Assembly (NCBI GenBank): GCA_035380245.1
Contig: DAOSXA010000003.1
Location: 639,676-703,675 of the forward strand
Length of the DNA: 64,000 nt
Reading direction: 5' to 3'
From: Candidatus Zixiibacteriota bacterium
Lineage (GTDB): Bacteria; Zixibacteria; MSB-5A5; GN15; FEB-12
Below are positions 9,631 through 18,461 of the stretch, in pieces. How positions within the stretch are numbered: position 1 is the stretch's first letter; every line of letters starts with the position of its first letter. A model generated the notes under the pieces. The model had not been told where the DNA came from and made no database searches. It was given only the letters and a program-made list of their open reading frames with translations. Both the position numbers and the translations under genes were made by a program.

Positions 9631-9870
9631 TTGACGCCACTGAGGTGTGAAAACTGCGCGAGCACCACTGACTAAAGCAGATACGTGACGAGAGATATCT
9701 ATCGTGCGACTGTAAATTGTGGTTGTAAGTTGTAGCTTGGTTGTTCTTGCCCTGCTGATCTGAATAACCGGGTGTACCGCTTCCCTCAAGCGAGTCACGC
9801 ATAACCGGGTTCTTTGAAGACGGTCAGGGTTTTTTTGCGCTATTCAGAATCGTATCCTCCATGACAAAAG
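9631..9870 (+). other. Gene-free gap between rpsG and fusA
   Basis: 240 nt without a credible gene. It holds a 10-bp direct repeat ATAACCGGGT (9764-9773 and 9801-9810) and a run of seven T (9830-9836) preceded by only weak pairing, so it is not a convincing terminator. No clear promoter was found. No strong Shine-Dalgarno precedes fusA. It may carry a processing or regulatory element. Confidence 0.4.
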
Positions 9871-11940
9871 ATGAACTTAGAACGCATCAGAAACATCGGC
9901 ATTATGGCTCATATCGATGCCGGCAAAACCACGACCACGGAGCGTATCCTGTTCTATACGGGCAAGACGCACCGAATCGGCGAGGTGCATGATGGTTCGG
10001 CCACGATGGACTGGATGGCGCAGGAAAAAGAGCGCGGCATCACCATCACTTCTGCCGCCACCACCTGTTTCTGGCGTAATCATACGATCAATATCATAGA
10101 TACCCCCGGCCATGTGGATTTTACGGTCGAGGTCGAGCGGTCACTGCGGGTTTTGGATGGCGCGGTGGCTCTTTTTTGTGCCGTTGGCGGTGTTGAGCCG
10201 CAGTCTGAAACGGTCTGGCGCCAGGCGGACCGCTATCGTGTCCCGAGGATAGCCTTCATTAATAAAATGGACCGTACCGGGGCTGATTTTATTGGCACGC
10301 TCAATATGATGAACAAGCGGTTCGCCACCAAGTGTGTGGCAATCGCCATTCCTGCCGGCGAAGGAGAAATGTTTGCCGGTATTATTGATCTCCTGGAGAT
10401 GAAGTTCAGGGTTTTCAATGAAGACTCTCAGGGGATCCATTACGAAGACCTGGAAGTTCCGGAAGATATGTTGCCTCTGGCGAACGAATATCGCGAGAAA
10501 TTACTCGAGGCGGTTGCCGAACATGATGACGACCTTCTCGAACAGTTTCTCCATGATGAAGAACTGGACCCCGTTCGGGTTCTCCAGGCAGTTCGCAAGG
10601 CTACTATCGCCAATGATATGGTGCCGGTGCTTTGCGGGTCGGCGTTCAAGAATAAAGGTATTCAAAAGCTTTTGGACGCGGTTGTTGACTTTCTGCCGTC
10701 GCCGGTTGATCTTCCTCCGGTTCACGGCACACTGCCCGACAAACCGGAAAAGACGGTTGAACGTAAAGCCGATCCGAAAGAACCGGCGGCGGCTTTGGCT
10801 TTTAAGGTTGCCACCGATCCTTATGTGGGGCGTTTGACCTATTTGCGGGTGTATTCAGGCGAATTGAACGCCGGTAGTTATGTGTACAATCCGAATTCAG
10901 GCATTAAAGAGCGGATCGCCCGCCTTCTGCGGATGCATTCCAATAAACGCGAAGATATAAAAGTGGCTTCAACCGGTGATATCGTAGCTGCGATTGGTTT
11001 CCGTAAAACCACCACCGGTGACACCTTGTGTGACCTGAAGCATCCGATTGTTTTAGAGCGGATGACTTTCCCGGAGCCGGTTGTTTCAGTGGCGATTGAA
11101 CCGAAAACTCAAGCCGATCAAGAGAAGTTGGCCGAAGCACTGGCGCGGCTGGCCGAAGAGGATCCGACTTTCGTGGTGCGTGTTTCCGAAGACACCGGCC
11201 AGACCATTATTTCCGGTATGGGCGAGCTTCATCTGGACATTCTCACCGACCGGCTCGTGCGTGAGTTCGGCGTCGGGGCTACCGTAGGACGGCCGTCGGT
11301 GGCATACAAAGAAGCGATCACCGAAGAAGTCGAACAGGAAGGCCGGTTTGTTCGTCAAAGCGGCGGCAAAGGCCAGTATGGACATGTTAAAATCCGCCTG
11401 CGGCCGACTGAAGACGGTTCCGAGTTCGTTTTCGAGGACAAACTGGTCGGGAATGCTATTCCGCGTGCTTTTGTACCCTCGATTCAAAAGGGTGTGCGTG
11501 AGGCGATGAGTTCCGGCTCTCTGGCTGGTTATCCGTTGACCGGTATTCATGTCGAGTTGATCGATGGTAGCGCCCATGAGGTCGATTCCAACGAGCGGTC
11601 GTTCCAGGTGGCCGGTTATATGGCTCTCAGGGACGGTGTGCGCAAAGCCAGGCCGGTTTTGCTCGAACCGATCATGGATGTCGAAGTGGTCGTACCGGAG
11701 GCCTATATGGGAGCGGTGGTCGGTGATCTCAACTCGCGACGTGGAAAAATAAGCGGTATGGTGCCACGCGGTGACGTTACGGTTATCGCTGTGATTGTCC
11801 CGCTTTCGGAAATGTTTGGATATGCCAATGCCCTGCGGAATCTGACTCAGGGGCGGGCGGTGTTCTCGATGCAGTTCGCCCGCTATCTGCCGGTTCCGGA
11901 GGAGATAACACAGAAAATGTTTCAAGGTGTAAGAATATAA
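9871..11940 (+). CDS. fusA: Elongation factor G
   Basis: Ribosomal translocase, 689 aa. The GTPase motifs are in order: AHIDAGKTTTTER (G1), RGITITSAATT (G2), DTPGHVDFTVEVERSL (G3), INKMDRTGADF (G4) and GSAFKNKG (G5). Domains II-V follow, with the domain IV sequence containing RQSGGKGQYGHVKI and a C-terminal PRGDVTVIAVIVPLSEMFGY. This is the standard EF-G form rather than a paralogue of another class. tuf begins 18 nt downstream. The start has no evident Shine-Dalgarno; the next Met would cut into the conserved N-terminus. Confidence 0.97.
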   Translation: MNLERIRNIGIMAHIDAGKTTTTERILFYTGKTHRIGEVHDGSATMDWMAQEKERGITITSAATTCFWRNHTINIIDTPGHVDFTVEVERSLRVLDGAVALFCAVGGVEPQSETVWRQADRYRVPRIAFINKMDRTGADFIGTLNMMNKRFATKCVAIAIPAGEGEMFAGIIDLLEMKFRVFNEDSQGIHYEDLEVPEDMLPLANEYREKLLEAVAEHDDDLLEQFLHDEELDPVRVLQAVRKATIANDMVPVLCGSAFKNKGIQKLLDAVVDFLPSPVDLPPVHGTLPDKPEKTVERKADPKEPAAALAFKVATDPYVGRLTYLRVYSGELNAGSYVYNPNSGIKERIARLLRMHSNKREDIKVASTGDIVAAIGFRKTTTGDTLCDLKHPIVLERMTFPEPVVSVAIEPKTQADQEKLAEALARLAEEDPTFVVRVSEDTGQTIISGMGELHLDILTDRLVREFGVGATVGRPSVAYKEAITEEVEQEGRFVRQSGGKGQYGHVKIRLRPTEDGSEFVFEDKLVGNAIPRAFVPSIQKGVREAMSSGSLAGYPLTGIHVELIDGSAHEVDSNERSFQVAGYMALRDGVRKARPVLLEPIMDVEVVVPEAYMGAVVGDLNSRRGKISGMVPRGDVTVIAVIVPLSEMFGYANALRNLTQGRAVFSMQFARYLPVPEEITQKMFQGVRI

Positions 11941-11958
11941 CGGAGGAAGTCGAAGGCT

Positions 11959-13167
11959 ATGGCGAAGGAGAAGTTTGAGCGGACCAAGCCGCACGTGAAC
12001 GTAGGTACGATTGGTCACGTAGATCATGGCAAGACGACGTTGACGGCGGCGATGACGATGGTATTGGCCCGGAAGAACAAGACGGCCGTACGCTCGTTTG
12101 ATTCGATTGACAACGCCCCCGAGGAGCGCGAGCGGGGAATCACGATCGCGACCGCGCACGTGGAGTATGAGTCAGACAAACGACACTATGCGCACGTGGA
12201 TTGTCCGGGACACGCGGACTATGTGAAGAACATGATCACGGGAGCGGCCCAGATGGACGGAGCGATTCTGGTGGTAAGCGCCGCCGACGGTCCGATGCCG
12301 CAGACGCGTGAGCACATCTTGTTGGCTCGCCAGGTCGGTGTTCCGTACATCGTGGTGTACATGAACAAGGTGGACCAGGTTGACGATCCGGAGTTGCTAG
12401 ATTTGGTGGAGTTGGAGGTTCGCGATCTTCTTTCGAGCTATCAGTTTCCGGGAGATGATATTCCGGTGATCCGAGGTTCGGCGTTGGAAGCGATGACGGC
12501 CGGAGCGGATCTCTCGAAGAGTCTTGATGATCCGGCGTTCAAGTCGATCTTTGAGTTGATCGAGGCGTTGGATAGTTACATTCCTGAGCCCAAGCGCGAC
12601 AAGGACAAGCCGTTTTTGATGCCGGTCGAGGACGTGTTTTCGATCACGGGTCGCGGAACGGTAGCGACGGGTCGTATTGAGCGTGGCCAGGTGAAGATGG
12701 GTGAGACTTTGGAGATCATCGGCATTCGCGACACGCGCAAGACGGTGTGTACGGGTGTCGAGATGTTCAAGAAGATTCTCGATTACGGCGAGGCTGGTGA
12801 CAACGTAGGTTTGTTGCTTCGCGGTATCGACAAGGACGAGATCGAGCGTGGAATGGTTCTGGCACAGCCTGGTTCGATAACTCCTCACACGAAGTTCCGT
12901 GCTGAGGTGTACGTATTGAGCAAGGACGAGGGTGGTCGTCACACGCCGTTCTTTACGGGATATCGTCCTCAGTTTTATTTTCGTACGACGGACGTGACGG
13001 GTGTCGCGACGCTTCAGGAAGGCGTCGAGATGGTCATGCCTGGAGACAACGTGACAATAGATGTGGAGTTGATCACGCCGATCGCGATGGAGAAAGAGCT
13101 TCGTTTCGCGATTCGTGAAGGCGGCCGAACGGTCGGCGCCGGGGTCATCGCCGAGATTTTTGAATAA
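11959..13167 (+). CDS. tuf: Elongation factor Tu
   Basis: Delivers aminoacyl-tRNA to the ribosome. 402 aa, with GHVDHGKTTLTAA, RGITIATAHVEY, DCPGHADYVKNMITGAAQMD and MNKVDQVDDPELL, followed by intact domains II and III. GGAGG lies at 11942-11946. Its codon choice differs sharply from fusA and the following genes: Glu almost only GAG, Thr mostly ACG, Leu mostly TTG, Val mostly GTA/GTG near the start. This could reflect transfer, gene conversion with a second tuf, or very strong expression selection. Gene identity is certain. Confidence 0.98.
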   Translation: MAKEKFERTKPHVNVGTIGHVDHGKTTLTAAMTMVLARKNKTAVRSFDSIDNAPEERERGITIATAHVEYESDKRHYAHVDCPGHADYVKNMITGAAQMDGAILVVSAADGPMPQTREHILLARQVGVPYIVVYMNKVDQVDDPELLDLVELEVRDLLSSYQFPGDDIPVIRGSALEAMTAGADLSKSLDDPAFKSIFELIEALDSYIPEPKRDKDKPFLMPVEDVFSITGRGTVATGRIERGQVKMGETLEIIGIRDTRKTVCTGVEMFKKILDYGEAGDNVGLLLRGIDKDEIERGMVLAQPGSITPHTKFRAEVYVLSKDEGGRHTPFFTGYRPQFYFRTTDVTGVATLQEGVEMVMPGDNVTIDVELITPIAMEKELRFAIREGGRTVGAGVIAEIFE

Positions 13168-13195
13168 ACATTAGGCTATAGTATACAGGTTTTCG

Positions 13196-13504
13196 ATGCA
13201 CGTACAGAAGATAAGAATCCGTCTCAAGGCGTACGATCATTATGCTCTGGATCGGTCCACGAAGGAGATCGCCCAGACCGTGCTTCGCACGGGAGCCAAG
13301 ATCGTGGGTCCGGTTCCTCTTCCGACAAAACGCACGGTCTACACGGTGCTTCGGTCGCCGCACGTCGACAAAAAGTCGCGCGAGCAGTTTGAGACCAGGA
13401 TTCATAAGCGGTTGATGGATATCTACGACTCCACGCCCCAGACGGTCGATGCTCTCATGAAACTCGACCTTCCGGCCGGCGTTGACGTGGAGATCAAAAC
13501 CTGA
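13196..13504 (+). CDS. rpsJ: Small ribosomal subunit protein uS10
   Basis: 102 aa, the usual S10 length, starting MHVQKIRIRLKAYDHYALDRS and containing GPVPLPTKRTVYTVLRSPHV, DKKSREQFE and the C-terminal LPAGVDVEIK. S10 is a 30S head protein and also the NusE antitermination factor that binds rRNA boxA with NusB. It opens the S10 gene set, 28 nt after tuf, so the str and S10 sets are probably cotranscribed. Confidence 0.98.
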   Translation: MHVQKIRIRLKAYDHYALDRSTKEIAQTVLRTGAKIVGPVPLPTKRTVYTVLRSPHVDKKSREQFETRIHKRLMDIYDSTPQTVDALMKLDLPAGVDVEIKT

Positions 13505-13518
13505 TAGGTTGGGCAACG

Positions 13519-14148
13519 ATGAAAGAGATCCTTGGAAAAAAGATTGGCTCTACCCGTATCTTCAATGAGACCGGTGAGGCCATTCCGGTTACGGTGATCC
13601 AGGCCGGCCCTTGCCCGGTTGTTGCCAGGAAGACGGTTGAGAAAGACGGCTACGAGGCTTATCAGGTAGGCTTTGGACAGCGTCGCAAGAGTCGTATCAA
13701 CAAGCCGACGGAAGGTCACTTCAAAACCGTCGGCGTGCAGCCGACTCAGTATCTGCGCGAGGTCCGAATCACCGACGGCGACTACGAGCCGGGTACGACC
13801 ATCACGGTGAACCTGTTTCAGGCGGGTGAACGAGTCGATGTGTCCGGTGTTTCCCGCGGGCTCGGTTTTGCCGGCGGCATGAAACGCCATCATTTCCAGG
13901 GCGCTAATAAAACCCACGGTCAGTCCGACCGCTGGCGCGCCCCGGGATCGATCGGCCAGTCCTCCTACCCGTCACGGGTGTTCAAAGGCACACGTATGGC
14001 GGGTCGTTTGGGCAAGGACAAAGTGACCGTATTGAATCTTGAGATAGTCAAGATTATCGAAGATGAGAATCTGATGCTGGTGAAGGGCAGTGTTCCGGGG
14101 TTCCGGGGCGGCCTGCTCAAGATTCGGAGCACTAACCGCGGCAAATAG
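13519..14148 (+). CDS. rplC: Large ribosomal subunit protein uL3
   Basis: Early-assembly 23S-binding protein near the peptidyl transferase centre. 209 aa, beginning MKEILGKKIGSTRIF, with RGLGFAGGMKRHHFQGANKT and GRLGKDKVTVLNLEI typical of L3. Normal length; 14 nt after rpsJ and 6 nt before rplD. Confidence 0.98.
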   Translation: MKEILGKKIGSTRIFNETGEAIPVTVIQAGPCPVVARKTVEKDGYEAYQVGFGQRRKSRINKPTEGHFKTVGVQPTQYLREVRITDGDYEPGTTITVNLFQAGERVDVSGVSRGLGFAGGMKRHHFQGANKTHGQSDRWRAPGSIGQSSYPSRVFKGTRMAGRLGKDKVTVLNLEIVKIIEDENLMLVKGSVPGFRGGLLKIRSTNRGK

Positions 14149-14154
14149 TGGATT

Positions 14155-14784
14155 ATGCAGATGAACGTCAAGGTATACAATCAACAAGGTGACGAGGTCG
14201 GAACTGTCGAGCTGAAGGATGCCGTGTTCGGTATCGAGCCGAACGAAGCGATTGTCCATCAGTATATCGTCAATTATCTCGCCCGCCAGAGGCAAGGGAC
14301 GTCAGCATCCCGCGGTCGCAGCCAGGTTAGTGGCGGTGGACGTAAGCCCTGGCGCCAGAAGGGAACCGGTCGGGCCCGCGTTGGCACGATTCGCTCGCCC
14401 CTGTGGCGTGGCGGCGGTGTGGTTTTTGGCCCTCAGCCTCGTCAATACGGCTATAATATGCCCAAGAAGATGAAGCGTTTAGCGATTCGCTCCGCTTTTT
14501 CCGACAAGGCCTTAGCCGAAAGAATTAAAGTTATAGATCATATCGAGCTGGAAGAGCCCAAGACCAAAGCGGTGGCCCAGATGATGGCTCGCCTCGAACT
14601 GAACGGCAAGAAGTGTCTGCTTCTGGATGAAGGCAAAAGCGATAAGCTGGTTTTGTCCTGCCGGAATCTTGATAAGGTCAAGTATTGCCGTGCCGCGTTG
14701 GCCAACGGGTACGACGTTCTGAACGCCGACTATCTGGTGTTGACCAAGGCCGGACTCGAGAAGGTCGTGGAGGTGTTCGGATGA
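14155..14784 (+). CDS. rplD: Large ribosomal subunit protein uL4
   Basis: 23S-binding protein lining the exit tunnel; in some bacteria it represses its own operon. 209 aa with the tunnel-loop region RQGTSASRGRSQVSGGGRKP and GTGRARVGTIRSPLWRGGG. Two start codons are possible (14155 and 14161); neither has a good ribosome-binding site, so translation is probably coupled to rplC. Its last codons overlap the rplW start (ATGA). Confidence 0.96.
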   Translation: MQMNVKVYNQQGDEVGTVELKDAVFGIEPNEAIVHQYIVNYLARQRQGTSASRGRSQVSGGGRKPWRQKGTGRARVGTIRSPLWRGGGVVFGPQPRQYGYNMPKKMKRLAIRSAFSDKALAERIKVIDHIELEEPKTKAVAQMMARLELNGKKCLLLDEGKSDKLVLSCRNLDKVKYCRAALANGYDVLNADYLVLTKAGLEKVVEVFG

Positions 14785-15074
14785 AAGCAGATCTTCGCCC
14801 GATTATCAAGACGCACATAGCTACTGAGCGCTCGACCAAGCTCCGTGAACTCAATAACGAGTATGTTTTTGAAGTAGAGCGGGATGTCAACAAGTACCAG
14901 ATAAAGCAGGCGGTGGAGTCGGCTTTTAAGGTCAAAGTTGCCAGTGTGCGGACGATGGTGGTTGCCGGCAAGCCTCGGCGTACCGGAAGATTTATGGGTA
15001 AAACGCCCACCTGGAAGAAGGCTATTGTTCGCCTGAAATCAGGCGAGAAAATCGCCATTTTCGACAACATCTAA
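14781..15074 (+). CDS. rplW: Large ribosomal subunit protein uL23
   Basis: Exit-tunnel rim protein that docks trigger factor and SRP. The start is the ATG at 14781, overlapping the rplD stop and preceded by GGAGG (14769-14773); a longer frame upstream is overlap with rplD. 97 aa, usual length, with ATERSTKLRELNNEYVFEV and the tunnel-loop sequence GKPRRTGRFMGKTPTWKKA. Confidence 0.96.
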   Translation: MKADLRPIIKTHIATERSTKLRELNNEYVFEVERDVNKYQIKQAVESAFKVKVASVRTMVVAGKPRRTGRFMGKTPTWKKAIVRLKSGEKIAIFDNI

Positions 15075-15094
15075 GGTGATGTGGGATAGATTGT

Positions 15095-15925
15095 ATGGCT
15101 ATTAAGAAGTTTAGACCGGTAACCCCCTCCCAGCGTTTTCGCTCGGTACCGACATTCGACGAGATCACTTCGACGATCCCGGAGAAGTCGTTGCTGCGCC
15201 CGCTGAAGAAGAGCGGCGGCCGAAACAACAAGGGCCGAGTCACGGCCTTCTGTCGCGGTGGCGGTCACAAGCGTCATTATCGCGTGATTGATTTTCGTCG
15301 TGACAAGCGTGACATCCCGGCTCGCGTCGCTTCGATTGAATACGATCCCAATCGCTCGGCGCGTATCGCCCTGTTGCATTATGTCGACGGCGAAAAGCGT
15401 TATATCCTGGCTCCCGAAGGGCTTCAGGTGAATGATGTTGTTTTATCCGGTGAAACCGTTGAGAATCGTCCGGGCAACGCGATGCCGCTTGGTCAGATGA
15501 TTCTGGGAACTCAGGTGCACAACATTGAGATGCGTCCCGGCAAGGGCGGCCAGTTGTGCCGTTCCGCTGGAAGTATGGCACAAGTTGTGGCCAAAGAAGG
15601 CAACAAAGTTACGCTCAAAATGCCGTCGGGCGAAGTTCGTTTGATCCCTCAGGTCTGCTATGCCACGATCGGTCAGGTTAGTAATATCGACCATAAGAAC
15701 GTGGTTTGGGGCAAGGCCGGTGCTTCGCGTTGGCGTGGCCGGAGGCCTTCCGTCCGCGGTGTGGCCATGAACCCGGTTGATCACCCCATGGGCGGCGGCG
15801 AAGGTCGTTCCTCCGGTGGACGTCATCCTTGTACGCCGTGGGGAAAACCGACCAAGGGCTACAAAACCAGAAGTAAACGTAAGTCCAAAGCTCACATTGT
15901 TGAAGAGCGCCGGGCGAGGAAATAG
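15095..15925 (+). CDS. rplB: Large ribosomal subunit protein uL2
   Basis: Conserved 23S-binding protein needed for subunit association and peptidyl transfer. 276 aa, starting MAIKKFRPVTPSQRFR, with KKSGGRNNKGRVTAFCRGGG and the signature region WRGRRPSVRGVAMNPVDHPM followed by GGGEGRSSGGRHPCTPWG. Length is normal; rpsS follows after 16 nt. Confidence 0.98.
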   Translation: MAIKKFRPVTPSQRFRSVPTFDEITSTIPEKSLLRPLKKSGGRNNKGRVTAFCRGGGHKRHYRVIDFRRDKRDIPARVASIEYDPNRSARIALLHYVDGEKRYILAPEGLQVNDVVLSGETVENRPGNAMPLGQMILGTQVHNIEMRPGKGGQLCRSAGSMAQVVAKEGNKVTLKMPSGEVRLIPQVCYATIGQVSNIDHKNVVWGKAGASRWRGRRPSVRGVAMNPVDHPMGGGEGRSSGGRHPCTPWGKPTKGYKTRSKRKSKAHIVEERRARK

Positions 15926-15941
15926 AGTCGGAGAAGGTTAA

Positions 15942-16232
15942 ATGCCACGATCGCTTAAAAAGGGACCATACGTTAGTCCGAAGCTGGCCAAGAAGATTGA
16001 CGTGCTTAACGCCAGCGGCGAAAAGAAAGTAATAAAGACCTGGTCGCGACGTTCAACCGTGATTCCGGAGTTTGTCGGACATACATTGGCCGTTCATACC
16101 GGCAACAAGTTTGTCCCGATTTATGTCACCGAGAACATGGTTGGTCACAAGCTCGGCGAGTTCGCTCCGACCCGCATTTATCGTGGGCACGGCGGCAAGC
16201 TCCAGGAGCGCGCGTCCTCGTTGAAAGGATAG
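15942..16232 (+). CDS. rpsS: Small ribosomal subunit protein uS19
   Basis: 30S head protein contacting S13 and the A-site region. 96 aa, MPRSLKKGPYVSPKLAKKID then TWSRRSTVIPEFVGHTLAVH and a C-terminal GEFAPTRIYRGHGGK. GGAGAAGG lies at 15930-15937 before the ATG. Rather typical length and context between rplB and rplV. Confidence 0.98.
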   Translation: MPRSLKKGPYVSPKLAKKIDVLNASGEKKVIKTWSRRSTVIPEFVGHTLAVHTGNKFVPIYVTENMVGHKLGEFAPTRIYRGHGGKLQERASSLKG

Positions 16233-16243
16233 GGTGGTAACAT

Positions 16244-16786
16244 ATGCTGATCAAATCAAGAGCATGCCTCAGACATGTTAGCATCCCGCCGCGTAAGATG
16301 CGTCTGGTAGCCAGTCAGGTCAAAGGGATGCCGGTGCAGAAGGCTCTCGACGTGCTGAACTTCACCCCGAAGATTGCGGCTCGTCATGTGGCCAAGACAG
16401 TCAGTTCCGCGGCGGCCAACGCGCTGTCGCAGGAAGGGACTGATCGCCTGCGTCCGGAGGACCTGTTTATTAAAAACATCACCGTAGACGCGGCTCCGTC
16501 GGCTCGACGTATCCGTTTCTATTCGATGGGCCGGGCTCATCATTACAAGAAGCGGTATAGTCATTTGACGGTTATCCTCGAGGGTCATGTCGAGGAAGAG
16601 GTGATGCCGAAGAAGGCCAAGAGCCGGGCCAAGGCAACGAAGAAATCCACTGCGGCCAAGCAGACCACGGCCGAGGCCGCTGATAATAAGTCCAGGACGA
16701 AAGCCGCGACCAAAAAGGCTAAAACGGCGAAGGTGGAAGCCACGCCGAAAGCCAGGCCGGCTGACGTTAAAAAGGATGATGAATAG
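16244..16786 (+). CDS. rplV: Large ribosomal subunit protein uL22 with basic C-terminal tail
   Basis: Exit-tunnel protein. The core (about residues 1-118) has PPRKMRLVASQVKGMPVQKA and AAPSARRIRFYSMGRAHHYK. It is followed by about 60 residues of Lys/Ala/Thr-rich low complexity (from about VMPKKAKSRAKATKKS to the end), making 180 aa against the usual 110-120. The tail is in frame with no sign of frameshift. The added segment would emerge from the solvent side of the 50S subunit. Confidence 0.96.
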   Translation: MLIKSRACLRHVSIPPRKMRLVASQVKGMPVQKALDVLNFTPKIAARHVAKTVSSAAANALSQEGTDRLRPEDLFIKNITVDAAPSARRIRFYSMGRAHHYKKRYSHLTVILEGHVEEEVMPKKAKSRAKATKKSTAAKQTTAEAADNKSRTKAATKKAKTAKVEATPKARPADVKKDDE

Positions 16787-16827
16787 GCAGGAGTTGGACA
16801 AGTTATGATGAGCTGGGAGAATTAACT

Positions 16828-17739
16828 TTGGGACAGAAGACACACCCGATAGGCTTCCGACTGGGGGTCATCAAGTCCTGGAATAGCAGGTGGTTTGCTA
16901 CCGGACGTCAATTCGGCGATCTGGTGTACGAAGACCTCATGGTCAAGCGCTATATTTTCCGTCGCTTGCAGAATGCCGGGATTGCCAACGTTATGATATC
17001 GCGTCAGCCGAAGAAGGTGACGGTCGATGTTCATACCGCCCGACCGGGTATTGTAATCGGTCGTAAGGGCGCCGAGGTCGATAAACTGCGCGAAGAATTG
17101 CAGTTGTTGACCAGCAAGGATATTATGCTCAACATCGTCGAGGTTCGTAAGCCGGAGCTGGATGCCAAGCTCGTGGCCGACTCGATTGCCCGCCAGTTGG
17201 AAGGCCGTGTGTCGTTCCGACGTGCTTTGAAGAAAGCCCTGGCGGCGACGATGCGCATGGGCGCTGTGGGCGTCAAGGTACAGTGTTCCGGTCGTCTGGG
17301 TGGAGCTGAAATAGCTCGAACCGAAAAATACCGTGAGGGGCGGGTACCGTTACACACGCTCCGTGCGGATATCGACTATGCCACCTCTACCGCTCATACT
17401 ACTTATGGTTGTATCGGGGTCAAGGTTTGGATCTGCCGTGGTGAGATTCTTGACGCCGGTCAGTATGATCGTCCCGAAGAGCAGGCTGAACAGCAGCAGA
17501 GCGATGCTCCCAGCGGTCGCCCGCGCCGTCGGCCTGGTGATAAAGGTGAACGCGGACCGCGTCGTCGTCCACGCGGCAAGGTTCGTAAGGCCGGTCGTCC
17601 CGATGGGCGTGCGCCCAAGGGGCGGCGTCCCGATTCGGCTCGTGATAAGTCGGCTCCTGCCGCCGACAGCGGTGCCGCAGACAATAAGCCCAAGAAAGCG
17701 GATGGCGCTTCTGACTCCGCGTCAGGGTCCGAAAGCTGA
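16828..17739 (+). CDS. rpsC: Small ribosomal subunit protein uS3 with Arg/Pro-rich tail
   Basis: mRNA-entry-site protein with helicase role. The TTG at 16828 follows GGGAG (16815-16819) by 8 nt and gives (M)GQKTHPIGFRLGVIKSWNSR. The KH domain (RPGIVIGRKGAEVDKLREEL) and C-terminal domain (GRLGGAEIARTEKYREGRVP, TTYGCIGVKVWICRGE) are complete by about residue 212. The remaining about 90 residues are Arg/Pro/Gly- then Asp/Ser/Ala-rich low complexity, making 303 aa against the usual 210-240. Confidence 0.96.
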   Translation: MGQKTHPIGFRLGVIKSWNSRWFATGRQFGDLVYEDLMVKRYIFRRLQNAGIANVMISRQPKKVTVDVHTARPGIVIGRKGAEVDKLREELQLLTSKDIMLNIVEVRKPELDAKLVADSIARQLEGRVSFRRALKKALAATMRMGAVGVKVQCSGRLGGAEIARTEKYREGRVPLHTLRADIDYATSTAHTTYGCIGVKVWICRGEILDAGQYDRPEEQAEQQQSDAPSGRPRRRPGDKGERGPRRRPRGKVRKAGRPDGRAPKGRRPDSARDKSAPAADSGAADNKPKKADGASDSASGSES

Positions 17740-17762
17740 TTCACGCATTGGAGATTTGACCT

Positions 17763-18185
17763 ATGTTGATGCCGAAAAAAGTCAAGTTTCGTAAAGCTCA
17801 GCGCGGACGGATGACCGGAAAGGCTCAGACCGGATGGGCAGTGAGCTTTGGCGAATACGCTTTGAAAGCGATGGAGCCCTGCTGGCTGACTAACCGTCAG
17901 ATCGAGGCAGCTCGTATCGCAATGACAAGATATATCAAGCGCGGCGGTAAAATCTGGATTCGTGTGTTCCCGGACAAGCCGGTAACGCAGAAGCCGGCCG
18001 AAACCCGTATGGGTAAAGGCAAAGGCGCTCCGGAATACTGGGTAGCCGTAGTAAAGCCGGGCCGTATTCTCTTCGAAATCGAAGGGGTAACCCAGGATAT
18101 GGCCAAAGAGGCGATGCGTCTCGCCGGCGATAAATTGCCGTTGAAGACGAAGTTCGTTTCACGCGCCGATACGGAAGGGGTGTGA
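17763..18185 (+). CDS. rplP: Large ribosomal subunit protein uL16
   Basis: 50S protein near the A-site tRNA. 140 aa, starting MLMPKKVKFRKAQRGRMTGK; contains RIAMTRYIKRGGKIWIRVFP and KPVTQKPAETRMGKGKGAPE, including the Arg that is hydroxylated in some bacteria. Normal length. Its stop is 2 nt before the rpmC ATG. Confidence 0.98.
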   Translation: MLMPKKVKFRKAQRGRMTGKAQTGWAVSFGEYALKAMEPCWLTNRQIEAARIAMTRYIKRGGKIWIRVFPDKPVTQKPAETRMGKGKGAPEYWVAVVKPGRILFEIEGVTQDMAKEAMRLAGDKLPLKTKFVSRADTEGV

Positions 18186-18187
18186 TT

Positions 18188-18451
18188 ATGTTGAAGGTTC
18201 AGTCTCTGCGCGAATTGACTCGCAGCGAGTTGCTTCAGAAGAAGTTCGACCTCGAGGACGAGCAGTTCAATCTCCACATGCGGAGATCGCTGAAGGCGCT
18301 CGACAATCCGCTCCGTCTGCGTCAGCTTCGGCGTGAGATTGCGCGCATCAACACGGTGCTGAGTGAGGATACGAAAGGTATCCACAAGCTGGCCGAGACC
18401 AGTACTTCGATCCTCAACACCAGGAAAGACACGGAAAAAAAGGGTGAATAG
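18188..18451 (+). CDS. rpmC: Large ribosomal subunit protein uL29
   Basis: Small helical protein next to L23 at the tunnel exit. The ATG at 18188 has GGAAGGGG (18173-18180) 7 nt upstream and is preferred to a GTG at 18182. 87 aa; the core with LRELTRSELLQKKFDLEDEQ and LRQLRREIARINTVLSED is standard, followed by about 22 extra residues, against the usual 60-70 aa. Confidence 0.94.
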   Translation: MLKVQSLRELTRSELLQKKFDLEDEQFNLHMRRSLKALDNPLRLRQLRREIARINTVLSEDTKGIHKLAETSTSILNTRKDTEKKGE

Positions 18452-18461
18452 AGGTTAGAAA

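Noticed and set aside
11086..12159. 357-residue minus-strand frame over fusA and tuf
   Set aside because: Spans two unrelated conserved genes in antisense; shadow.
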